From: Austropuccinia psidii
Lineage: Eukaryota > Basidiomycota > Pucciniomycetes > Pucciniales > Sphaerophragmiaceae
Direction of reading: 5' to 3'
DNA: 64,000 nucleotides
Assembly (NCBI GenBank): GCA_023105745.1
Contig: JALGQZ010000009.1
Location: 48,451,967-48,515,966, forward strand
The translations under genes were made by a program, and so were the position numbers. How positions within the stretch are numbered: the stretch's first letter is position 1; every line of letters starts with the position of its first letter. Below are positions 23,231 to 33,538 of this stretch, piece after piece. The notes under the pieces are model-generated. The model was given only the letters and a program-made list of their open reading frames with translations, was not told where the DNA came from and ran no database searches.

Positions 23231-24567
23231 ATGCCCATCCAAAACTCAACTCCTGCAAGGGAGAGAAGATCTCAGGCCAGAACTCAAGCTGTTCTCATTC
23301 CAACTTCAAGAGCTCCTCTTGATGGCACCCCGGCAGTTCCTCAACTGAGGGGCCATTTAGACAGAGGAGAAAATGCAGAACAAGCGGAACCATCCAGGAA
23401 GGAAGGAAGAGTGCCAAGAGGATAAAGCTCATTCTCAGGAGTAGTTGGCAGATTACCAGGACTTTCAAGGACCAGTCTCAAAGGTCCAGGTGAAGATGGT
23501 GAAGAGGAGGAGGAGAATTCTGTGGAAGAGGAAGGGTCTGATGGTACTGAAGGTGGCCCTTCTACTGTGGGGGCATCCCAAGGTACTGGAGGACCAACTC
23601 TAGACCAGTCTGATAAGAGTGTCTCTCATCAGTCTGAACCAACTTTATTGGCCATTAGCAGCAAATGACTCAAATTATGGCCAGCCTTCAAGCAGCTTCA
23701 TCCTCTGAAGCATCAAGACCACCAGCCTTCAAGACTCCATCTATGAAGGCACCAGAATGCTTTGATGGGACTTGGGCCTTCAAAGTTAGAAGTTTCATCC
23801 AGTCTTGTCAACTGATTTGTCACAATAATTCAGAAAATTTCTCTCAAGACAGAAAGAAAGTTCTCTATTACACTTCATTTATCATTGAAAGGGCTGCAAA
23901 ATGGAGTGAGCATTATCTTTCCAATCTCACCAATAAAGATCCAAATTACCTTCTAAATTCATGGAAATTATTTGAATCAAAACTTTTAACCTTATTTGGG
24001 GACTCAAATGAAGTCAGAAAAGCTGAAGCAGGATTGGATTATTTAATAATGAAAGAAGGTGGGCATGTATCATTATACATTGCTTATTTCAGAAGTTTGG
24101 TCTCAATAATTGGGGATTGGGGTGAAAGAGCTGTCATCCATCATTTCAGGAAGGGATTTCCGTCCAGGATTTTGGATCAATTGGCCTCCCATCCTTCAAG
24201 AATTGACTCCCTTCAAGACTTGATGGACATTACCCTGGAGCTTGATACCAGGTACCATGAGAGACAAAATGAAATGAGTCATCATCAAGAGAAGAAGCCA
24301 GAAGCCTCAAAGTCAAACTCTTTTCATCCTCAAAATTCTTCAAGCTCAAGTCAAAAGATGAAGAAGAATTTTCAAAGGAGGGACAAGCCCATTATTCTTT
24401 ATTGAATAAATATTTCAAGTTGATGAATTTTTAAAAAAGGAAAGCAGAATGAAGGAGGGTTTATATACCTATTGTGGTGGGAAGCATAGTCTTGAGTCCT
24501 GTTTCAAAAGGCCTCAAAACAAGCTTACCCAACCGTCAGGCAAATTTCCCAGCCAGGGAAAATCCTG
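23231..24567 (+). pseudogene. Gag of element C, broken
   Basis: ATG at 23231 begins MPIQNSTPARERRSQARTQA. A TAA at about 23423 and a 2-base loss near 23657 break the N-terminal part. The Gag core (23665-24405) is open and contains AFKTPSMKAPECFDGT and LDQLASHPSRIDSLQDLMDI. A frameshift near 24395 precedes the zinc knuckle YTYCGGKHSLESC, in which the first cysteine of the expected C-X2-C-X3-H-X4-C is Tyr. Gag forms particles and binds RNA; this copy cannot make a complete one. Confidence 0.8.
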
Positions 24568-24582
24568 AGTGAAGATTATGTT

Positions 24583-25305
24583 GTGTTCAATGGTATTCAC
24601 TGTTCTCCATCCAGAGAACAACCGTGCATTCTGAATACTGGGGTCAAGGGTTCTCTTAAATTCTTTGTTTTTTCTTCTCTCTCTGATGTGTTTTACAGTA
24701 TTCTCATTGATTCTGGTGCTATCAACTCATTTTTGGCAAAGCAGTTTGTTCACAAGTATTCTTTGACCATTTCAGAACTCCCAGAGAATATTACTCTTAT
24801 CATTCTTGACTCCTCTCAGTCTCCTTCTTTATTTGTGACTTACCATACTGAATATATTGTTGAGCTCCCTTCTTTCCAAATCTTTCAATGGGACTTTTTA
24901 GTCATTGATAATCCCAAGGGAGAAGACATCATATTGTGCTTTGACTTTCTCAATCATTTTAATCAATATATTGATTGGAAGCAAGGGCTAATCACCTTTA
25001 ATGCTGATCATAAGGACTACCACAATCCTTCTATATCTTTCAGTAATGACCTTTCTCCTGCCAAATCATGTGAAGCTCTGGTTGGTGATTCTAGAACACC
25101 ATCATTTCCATCCTCTGTCCATATTCCTTCCCTTAATTCCCAACAGTCCTTACTATTGTCTAGAGATGAAGTCTTTAAAAAGATTCAAGATGTTGGAGAA
25201 GATAATTCCATGTCTTCAATTCATCTCGTCCTCCTTCATCTTATCATGACTCCCTGGAGGAGTTTTGGGTTGAAGAGGAAGAGCCAGAAGAAAAATAAAC
25301 TGTGA
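24583..25305 (+). pseudogene. Protease region of element C
   Basis: 240-codon open stretch. Around 24700-24725 it has the aspartic protease motif LIDSGAINSF (active-site DSG), and farther on the pattern IDNPKGEDIILCFDFLNHFN typical of this protease family. In a working element it is part of a Gag-Pol polyprotein; here the frame is separated from gag and reverse transcriptase by indels. Confidence 0.7.
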
Positions 25306-26640
25306 TGAAGGTTTTTCCTTCCGTTTATAACCAGTATTTGCATGGAGTCTTCAAGGTGAAAGCAGAGAAACTTCCTCCTCACCGCACCTGTGATCATCAT
25401 ATTAAGCTGAAGGGGTGTCTACCTCCAGTTGGGTTCATCTACACTTTATCAAACCAAGAGTCAGATACACTCAGGGCCTACATTTCAAAAAATGTAGAGA
25501 AAGGTTTCATCCGGCCAAGCTCTTCTTTAACAGGAGCACCTGTCCTCTTTGTCAAAGAAAGGATGGTGGCCTTTGTTTGTGTGTTGATTACCACAAACTG
25601 AATTCTGTTACTAGGAAGAGCAAGTGTCCTGTTCCTCCTATGAATCAGCTCCTTACTGTTTTTAATGGTTCTTCTATCTTCTCCAAGATTGATTTGTGTG
25701 GTGCATATGACCTCCTCAGAATCAAGGAAGGTGATGAACATTTGACATGTTTTAGAACTAGATATGGCAGCTATGTGTATTTGGTTATTCCATTTGGGCT
25801 CACCAATGCTCCTGCCTATTTTCAAAACCTTGGTAATTATATTTTTTATGATCTTCTTGATATTTATGTTGTTTTTTTAGATGACATTATAGTATTTTCC
25901 AAATATGAGGAAGAACATGTCACATATGTGTACACTGTTCTCACCAGACTCAGAGCCAATAACCTCTTTGCTAAGGCCTCCAAGTGCCTATTTCATGTTT
26001 CTAGTGTAGACTACTTGCAGTATGTTGTTTCTTCTGAAGGCCTCAAGATGGACCAAACAAAATTCCACCAAATTCTCATTTGGCCACCTCCAAGAAACCT
26101 CAAGGAACATCAAGCATTCCTTGGCTTTGCCAACTTTTACCCCCATTTCATCAAGAATTATTCAAAGAAAATTAGTTCCCTCACAACTTTACTCAAAAAA
26201 GATTTCTGTTTTTTACAGCTTCATAAACTCAAAGAGGCATTCAACATTGCTCCAATCCTTCCTCACTTTGATCCTTCTCTACCCAAAACTGTAGAGACTG
26301 ATGCTTCTGATTATGCCTTGGGTGCTGTACTGAGTCAGATCTTTGACTCAGGAAAACATCCCATTGCATTTTATAGTCACAAGCTTATTCCAGAAGAGCT
26401 CAAGTATGAGATTCATGACAAGGAACTCCTTGGCATAGTCTGGGCTCTCAAGCCCTGGAGAGCTTTTTTCCTTTCTCTTTCTTCCTCCTTTGAAGTTCTC
26501 ACAAATCATCCTTCATTTCAATACTTCATGTCATCAAAAATTCTCACTTGCTGTCAAGCCCGCTGGGCTTAATTTCTCTCTGAGTTTCATTTTCCATCAC
26601 TTACCTCCCTGGCCGCCTGACTACCCTTCCAGATGCATTG
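25302..26640 (+). pseudogene. Reverse transcriptase and RNase H of element C
   Basis: Two overlapping frames (25302-25601 and 25415-26572) join by a one-base deletion near 25555. Reverse transcriptase motifs: FSKIDLCGAYDLLRI, PFGLTNAPAYFQNL and the catalytic VFLDDIIVFS, where the family's usual tyrosine before LDD is Phe. RNase H follows with VETDASDYALGAVLSQ and KELLGIVWALKPWRAF. A TAA near 26570 ends the frame, and the rest of RNase H reads on in decayed form to about 26640. Confidence 0.8.
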
Positions 26641-28240
26641 TCACGTCAGGATGATGTTTACCCAGAGAGGGGGGAAGATTCCATCAGCAAGAATCCAATG
26701 AATTATTAAAAAAACATCAAGCAAGATGAAATTCACGCCTCAAAGTTCTTTGCAGTAAAGGTGGGATCACTTTCAAGTTTGATTGACTCAATTTAGATAG
26801 CATTATGGAAAGATTATCAATATAGAAGTATTATCCAAGATTTGGGTAAAGGTAAATCTGTTCAATATTATTCTCTTGATTCCTCTTCCCAGCTTCTCCT
26901 GTTCAAATATCAGGTGGTGGTCCCAAATGACCCCACAATTCAACTCAGCATACTTTAAAAGAGGCATTACTCTCCTCTAGCTGAACACCCTGGCCAAGAG
27001 AAGACTCTCAAACTTGTCAAGCAGGCTTTTCACTGTTCTGGCATGACTCAATTTGTCACGGATTATGTCTTATCCTGTCAACAGTGTGCAAGCAACAAAA
27101 ACATTCATCACAAGAATTTTGAACTCCTCAAACCTCTTCCAATTCCAAATGGTCCTTGGAGTTGTCTTTTTATGGATTTCACCACTCAATTGGCACTGTC
27201 CAATTCATTTGACCCAATCCTTTTCATAGTGGACAGATTCTCAAAAATGGTAGTTTTCATGCCAACAATGTTCTCAATAACCTCACTGGATTTGACCCAT
27301 TTATTCATCAAGAATATTTTCTCAAAGCATGGCCTTCCTCCAAGCATTGTTAGTGATGGAGGTTCTCTTTTTGTTTCTTCCTTTGGGACCATTATTTGGC
27401 AGAAGCTCATGATTTCAAGAGATCTGTCAACTGCTTACCGTCCAGAAACTGATGGACCAACAGAGAGGGTAAATCAGATACTAGAACAGTACCTTTGGAT
27501 GTATTTCAGTTATCATCAAGATGATTTGAACACCTGACTCTCTCTGGCTGAATCTGCCTACAATAACTCTGACCACTCTTCAACAAAACAATCACCATTT
27601 TTCATGGTTTATGGAAGACATCCACATTTTGACTCAGTTAGCATTACTCAAGATATTCCTTCTGGAAAGTTATCAAAAAACATCCAATAAGTATAGAAAT
27701 ATATCAAGAGAGAGCTTGAAGTTGCCATAAACAGGTTGAAGAGGTATGCAGATAACAGTAGAGCAAGTCCACCTGTTTTCAATCCTGGTGACATGTTATG
27801 GCTTTCTTCCAAGAGCATAAAATCAACTAGACCCACCAAAAAACTGTCTGAAAGATGGTTGGGTCCTTTTCCAATCTTTAAGAAAGTCAGCACTCATGCC
27901 TACCGCCTAAAGCTCCCATCTCAATGGAAGTCCATCCACCCAGTCTTCCATATTTCACTCTTAGAACCAGCCAAGACATCAAAAATCCCAAATAGGCATC
28001 AACAGCCTCCTCCTCCAATAATCATTAAAGAAGAAGAGGAATGGGAAGTCTGTCAAATACTGGACTCAAAGCTCAAGAGAGGCAAATTGTGGTATTTGGT
28101 GGAATGGAAAGGTTTCAGTAAAGAGTCAGAAAGAGAAACTTAGGAAACAACTGAAAGCCTCAAGAATTGGCCTGAACTGTTCCAGGAATTTCATTCTTTG
28201 AATCCTGACAATCCAGGATCCAATTCTTCAAGAGCTTGAT
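26641..28240 (+). pseudogene. Integrase and chromodomain of element C
   Basis: The N-terminal integrase part (26641-27042) is degenerate. The core is open at 27043-27537: zinc-finger end CQQCASNK, first Asp in FMDFTT (codon 27175), second Asp in VSDGG (27355; usually SDRG) and Glu in TERVNQ (27463). The last two are separated by 35 residues, the classical D,D35E spacing. After a stop at 27537-27539 and another frame break, 27736-28143 carries the C-terminal part and a chromodomain (WEVCQILDSKLKRGKLWYLV, then EWKGF). A TAG replaces a conserved Trp codon at about 28141. Chromodomains steer integration to marked chromatin. Confidence 0.8.
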
Positions 28241-28276
28241 TTTTTATGGTGCTGGGTGGGTGGAAGAATTATCAAA

Positions 28277-28660
28277 AGTAAGTCCCACTCCTGGTATGCA
28301 GCTTGAGAGGTATTCAACCCTTTCCTGTTTCAAGCATCACCTTGGCCACTCTGTGAGCACTCTGCAATTTTTGGACACAGATCTTTGGCCTGGTTTTCAA
28401 CATCAATTCCAAGAATTATGGCCATTTTCACTTGGGAAAAGGGACCATTCCTTTCCTTAATTTCTTTCCAAGTCTTTCCAATTGCAAGCCATTCATCCAG
28501 AAAATTTAATTTCTTCTTGCGTCACTGGCGGGAGTGGTAATTACCAAAATTAAGTTCCTCTCCTGGTGTGCACTTCCCTGAGGGGTCTACAATCTGTCAA
28601 AACATCACCTTGGCCAATCTGTGAGCATCTGGTGTCAAATTTTCTTTTCCAGGTCCTTGT
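28277..28660 (+). repeat. Degenerate direct repeat in the 3' UTR of element C
   Basis: 28277-28400 and 28549-28660 share the pattern AAGT(C/T)CC...CTCCTGGT(A/G)TGCA, then CATCACCTTGGCCA and CTGTGAGCA, at about 270-bp spacing. The stretch 28241-29026 has no convincing ORF. Confidence 0.6.
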
Positions 28661-29026
28661 CCAAATGTAAAGTAAATTACCAACCTCTGTGATGAAAATT
28701 GGAACCTCCTCAAGATTCATTTCTCTTTTGTTTTTTTCTTTCTTAATTTCATTTTCATTCTTTAATTTTCTTTTTATTTTCTTTTTCAATTTTCTTTACT
28801 TACACCAAATCAATTGATGAACCAACGTCATTCATTTTCAACTTACATCAATTCTGAAGCCAATGTCAAAAGGAGATCAAGAAAGTCCCGTTTCACATGC
28901 CAACTTTTAAATATCAGTATCCAATTATTTTTCTCTTGATAACTCGTCTTGAATCCCTGTCTCAAAGCTTCTTCAGTTGCCTAAACAGGCTTCACCTTGT
29001 GTTGATGCTCAGGAGCCCACCATTCC

Positions 29027-29040
29027 AAAGTGGGGGGTAC
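29027..29040 (+). other. Polypurine tract of element C
   Basis: AAAGTGGGGGGTAC directly before the 3' LTR terminus TATCACAACC. Expected primer for plus-strand synthesis. Confidence 0.75.
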
Positions 29041-30443
29041 TATCACAACCATAGCAATTACCTTCCTGGACTCCATATGGCATATCAGCTCCATATCATG
29101 TCATGGCATTTTGGCCATATCCATAATCGCTGGCCAAATTGGCCCTCTAATCTTTTCTGGCCTTTTATGGTCATTTCACTCCTGGGGCCAACCTGGCCCC
29201 TTCACTATCATCAGGCGTTTCCAGGCCATTATCTGCTTTTGGGCACTTTCAGGTATTTTCCAGTCAACAGTGAAAATACAGCCCAAAAGCCTTTATTTGA
29301 CTTTTTCAGCTTCAAATACAGTTTTGCCCACTTTTGTGCATTTTTGCGCACTTTTGGGCATTTTTCTGTAATCAGTCCTTTTATGTCATTTTCCCACTTG
29401 ATATGGGAAATATTCCCAAAACGCCATATCAGGCCTTTCGGTGCTTAATTTCCATTTTTGTGCGTTTTGCGCACTTTTGCCATATTTTGGCCAATACACC
29501 CAGAAACACCTTATCACCTCTGAAGTCACCCATAACCCAATTTTAACTCTCATCCTCCTGACTTCACTCACAAACACTTTTGGCCAATTTCCCCCTTCAG
29601 AAACTCAAAGTGTCATAAATGGTGTTATACACCATTATGCACCTTTTCTCACCAGAAATCCAATAGTGTCAATATCAGAGGGGTGATTCAACATTCCATA
29701 AGTCACCAAAGTGTCAAGTCATCCAGAGGACCCATCAAGGCTCAAGTGCAGGTGTAATTTCTCAAGGACCAATGATGCCATCAGGAATTCATTGGTTATT
29801 CTCACTTCAAGTATTCCCTCCAAGGGGTATTCAAGAGGAAGTTCCAAACAAGTTGTCAAGTTTCAACCATTAATCAATCCAACTTGGCAACCACATTCAT
29901 TTAAATACAGTCTGGATTCATCAAGACCTGTATTTCAATCATACATCATTGGAAAATCATTCAAAACAGTTCAGTTCCCAATCTGGCAAGGTATACACTC
30001 CATCAAGCTGTCAATACAGCTTCAAGGATTCAATACAGACCAGCTCTCAGCCTGAAGGAGTCAATCTCTCAACGCTTCACATATACCAGCCTCCTTTGAC
30101 CCTGGGGGGTTTTCCCCCAGTTAAATGATATATGTTGATTTTATTTTAACTTTATTTTGTTTTCATTCTGTTAAGTGAATACTGATATTATCAACTCAGT
30201 CATTTAGCACATTTTCTGTTTTCTTTCTTCACCTGTCAATGGATATTTGGTGGCCATATCCTTACTAATTCTATTGTTCATTTTGGCAGGTTGAAAAATT
30301 GATTGAGGACTTACTTGGTTGGCTCTTTGGCCATTTGACTTCTCATTTCTGTTATTGCATTTCATCTTTGTACTTGCATTATTCTTAGAGAAATCCAATT
30401 CTTCATTTTTATTTTCTTTATTCTTTTGAAGTCTTCCAAGTGA
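29041..30443 (+). repeat. 3' LTR of element C, right end deleted
   Basis: Homologous to 20919-22462 but starts TATCAC (a G-to-A change in the terminal TGTCAC). Homology ends near AAGTGA at 30438-30443, where the 5' LTR continues for about 60 bp to its terminus. A's integrase starts at the next bases. Confidence 0.85.
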
Positions 30444-31277
30444 TCTGGAACCAAGCTTGCATTTTCCACAGCTTACCATCCACAAACAGATGGATTAGCT
30501 GAAAGGATGATCCAGACAATGGAGGACATCCTTTATAGATTCTGTGCTTATGGCATGGAATACAAGCACCATGAAGGATACACCCATGAATGGGTTACCC
30601 TTCTACCAGTAGTCCATCTGGCTTATAATACAAGTCAACAGTCTACCACAGGAAAAACACCTGCACTGGTAGAGAGAGGGTGGAATCTACTATTGCCTGT
30701 GGATTACTTGAAGAAAAGTCTTCTGACAATCCAACCCACAGCCAAAGAAATCCATGAAATGTGCAAGAGGGCTTGTGAAACAGCTTTCAAATGCATAGCT
30801 GAGGCAAAAGAATAAAATAAGCACAGGCGGGACAAATTACACATGGAACCTGACTTTAGAGAAGGGGACCAAGTATTAGTGTCTACACTGAACCTCAATA
30901 ATCTCAAAGGACCAAAGAAGATGAGAGACTAATTTGTAAGGCCCTTCACTATCATTGAATTGATAGGGAAAAATGAAGTGGAAGTCAAACTCACAGAGGA
31001 ATTTTCCAGGAAACACCCAGTCTTTCCAGTGAGTTTAGTTAAGCCATACTTCCAGACAGAGGGGTACAAATTCCTCTCCATGAAGAAGAACCCCACCCCA
31101 CCAGAAATAGTGGAAGTGGAGGATTCCCTTGGACCTGTGAAGAAAATCATCAAGGCCAGGAAGATCAGACTTAATTGTAAGGATCAAAGACAGTACTTAG
31201 TCAGATTCAAGAACCAGACAGCTGACAAAGACAAGTGGTTGGAAGAAGATGCCATACCAGATGGAAACTTCATCTAA
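30444..31277 (+). pseudogene. Integrase end and chromodomain-like tail of element A
   Basis: Resumes within integrase at [16 protein letters not shown], including the catalytic Glu in LAERMI, and stays in one frame to 31277 with stops at about 30813 and 30930. The C-terminal part has [11 protein letters not shown] and a chromodomain-like segment, [14 protein letters not shown] then QYLVRFKNQTADKDKWL. It matches the corresponding parts of D (49316-50190) and E (reverse strand). The stops and the missing upstream pol make it a pseudogene. Confidence 0.85.
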
Positions 31278-31333
31278 GGAGATTCAGGGCCTCTAGGAGG
31301 ACTGAAAAGTCTAATCAGTGATGAGACTTTTTT

Positions 31334-31345
31334 AGAGAGAGGGTA
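31334..31345 (+). other. Polypurine tract of element A
   Basis: AGAGAGAGGGTA immediately before TGTCAG. The homologous tracts in D (50204-50214) and E (55283-55296, reverse strand) are also purine runs ending GGGTA. Confidence 0.75.
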
Positions 31346-32778
31346 TGTCAGCCTGTGACTGAAAACCAGAGCACAAGCATGACAGCCAAATACCATAAAT
31401 CAATGGTATAGCCAAGATACCACCAAAAAAGGATCTGAGCCAAATCAGCTCAAAAGATATAAAAAGAAAGAGTAAGCTCAATCCTTCCCAAATATACAAG
31501 TCCCATCATCGGACAAAGAATAACAAAGTTATTCCTGCTCAAAGTTCTTGCTGGGCATAAACCTTAATTTTCACCTCTCATCTGAAATACAGAGGAAGAG
31601 GCTTAACCCCATCAAATGGGTATTCAAAATGAAGATCAAGGTCAGGGTTACCAAATGGTACTATCCAAACTGAGCTAGCACCAGTATTACAAAAGTTATG
31701 TCCAAAATCAGGCCAAATAAGGGTGAACAAAATATTCACCTGTCATCAAACTTCTACAGTTTTAGCGTGAGATACCTAAAGTGGGGTCTATTTAGAAAGA
31801 GCAGAATCAGGGCTCTCTTATGGTGAAATCCATTTCACCAATACCTCACCTTGAACAAAAGTTATGGAGCAAACAAGCTCCATAAAGCTTTTGGCCAAAG
31901 CAAACATATGTACAAAAAAACCTGTACATGACATAACTTTGCCATATTTAATTATAAACACATAAAATAAAGTACCATTGTGTAGAACACATCTAGGGCT
32001 ACACACCAAGCCAGCTTTGAGGTTGATATCTTAAAAACTGACAACGTTATGGCTGTTTCAAGTTCAAAATCCCACAGTTTGGCCAATTGGCCTTATAGTA
32101 CAACAAGATCCCATACCCAATATTATTAGGTGTCAAACAGAAGAAGAATCATGTTTATAATTCAATACCTCATATTTCATGCAACCCTGGGGTCCTATAC
32201 AGGTTCTGGACAGCATTCTATGCGTAATACATGTCAGAATCAGGCTATGTGGTCCTCAGATGAAAATACTCACCCTGTATTGGTGAAAACTGCCCAGATG
32301 TGGTTTCAAAACCATATTTGAGCCCAATACAGGCTATACAGGCTTTGTTAAAACCACACGCCAGTACTTGGGAGTGAAAAATCTTCCCTTCCTCTATGTG
32401 GAAAGGTCTAGAAGCCTTTTCACCCCATTTTAGGATAGAAAGGGGCATTTTCACAGCCAGAAAAGGTTTCCTCATCCTGCTCTTGAATTACTACATAGTA
32501 CAACTGTCAAAAACAGTTATAATATTGGAGAATAAACAGGTTATAATTTAAATCTAAGTATTGTAGTTCTTATTATAGTAGCCCAACTGGTAAGACTGTA
32601 CCCTGGGCTTTCTGCAGTGTTCACCACCACTATATTATTATAGTAAAGCCCTTAATATCTTATTTTAAACCATCTATTATCATTATCAAAAATGCTTTAT
32701 ATCATTTTCATCTTGTCACAGTCATAGGTAAAGTTTTCAAATACAATTATACACCTTTATCATAGACTCAGCCTGACA
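31346..32778 (+). repeat. 3' LTR of element A (family B)
   Basis: Direct repeat of 16843-18276, ends TGTCAG...CTGACA, followed by the target duplication TTTAT at 32779-32783. Confidence 0.9.
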
Positions 32779-32783
32779 TTTAT

Positions 32784-33538
32784 TATGACTACCACTTTAC
32801 AAATTTAATTACATTTTTGAACAAAATAGCTTCAAATTCTCATTCCTCATATTTCAAGTAAATTTAATTTACTTCTATACACAAAATCAGGTTGAATATA
32901 CTTAAGCTAATCACAAGAGCTAAGCCAAAATCCAGAAATAAATTTTAACTAATATAATCATGGTTAATACAAGATGCAATGTAAATAAAGCAAAATATTT
33001 ATTAATTAAAGCTGTTAAAACTGTTACTCTTAAAGAATTACTCTAAGATTATTCAAATTTGAGCTACAGAAGTTCTGCTTGAAGTAAGACAATGGTAACT
33101 CTTCATTAGTGCGAAAATGGGGTTATTTCATTAATATTTCAGTTCAAAACAATGAAAATCAAGCTCCTTTGATATAATTTTTTAATACAATATTCAAAAA
33201 CAATATTTTGGAGGAATTTATATTTTCACCTCATTCTTATAGCTGGAGGGATATTCTTGAAATTTGATTAAATATTATTAATGTATCCATCAAAAATTAT
33301 ACAGGAAAATACTGGTGACTCCTCAAACAAGGTGTTAGATTTACAAATGAGCTAGGGCCCTTCCTGGGAGCTGGGTTAGACCCAGGATCTCAATTCTTGA
33401 TAGTGTTAAAAGCTCTTCCAACTAAAAGGCATATCAAAAAACTTCCAATATCTTCCTTTTTCAACCTCTTGGATTAAGGAATTAATATATCATATGGAAA
33501 TTTATTCCATTGAATTTTTCATCTTAAAGGTAGTATTG
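32784..33538. other. AT-rich flank without recognisable gene
   Basis: Continuation of the pre-insertion DNA to the right of element A. No ORF, LTR or RNA recognised. Confidence 0.5.

Larger units (their letters stand above)
20919..30443 (+). mobile_element. Element C: chromodomain Ty3/gypsy element inside element A
   Basis: Begins TGTCACAACC within A's gag. Order of parts: 5' LTR, AT-rich leader, gag, protease, reverse transcriptase, RNase H, integrase, chromodomain, 3' UTR, polypurine tract and truncated 3' LTR. This is the Ty3/gypsy (chromovirus) order. All ORFs carry frameshifts or stops, so the copy is dead. The right end is lost: homology to the 5' LTR stops near 30443, where A's integrase resumes, so no target duplication can be checked. 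Confidence 0.9.
16843..32778 (+). mobile_element. Element A: family-B Ty3/gypsy element, interrupted by element C
   Basis: LTRs of 1,434 and 1,433 bp with ends TGTCAG...CTGACA and a perfect 5-bp target duplication. The own sequence is 16843-20918 and 30444-32778. The first part carries LTR, primer site, leader intron and a decayed gag. The second carries the end of integrase, the chromodomain-like tail and the 3' LTR. Between them lies element C, and the protease, reverse transcriptase, RNase H and most of integrase are missing. Compared with element D, about 3.3 kb of pol is gone, so C's insertion was followed by a deletion. Confidence 0.9.
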
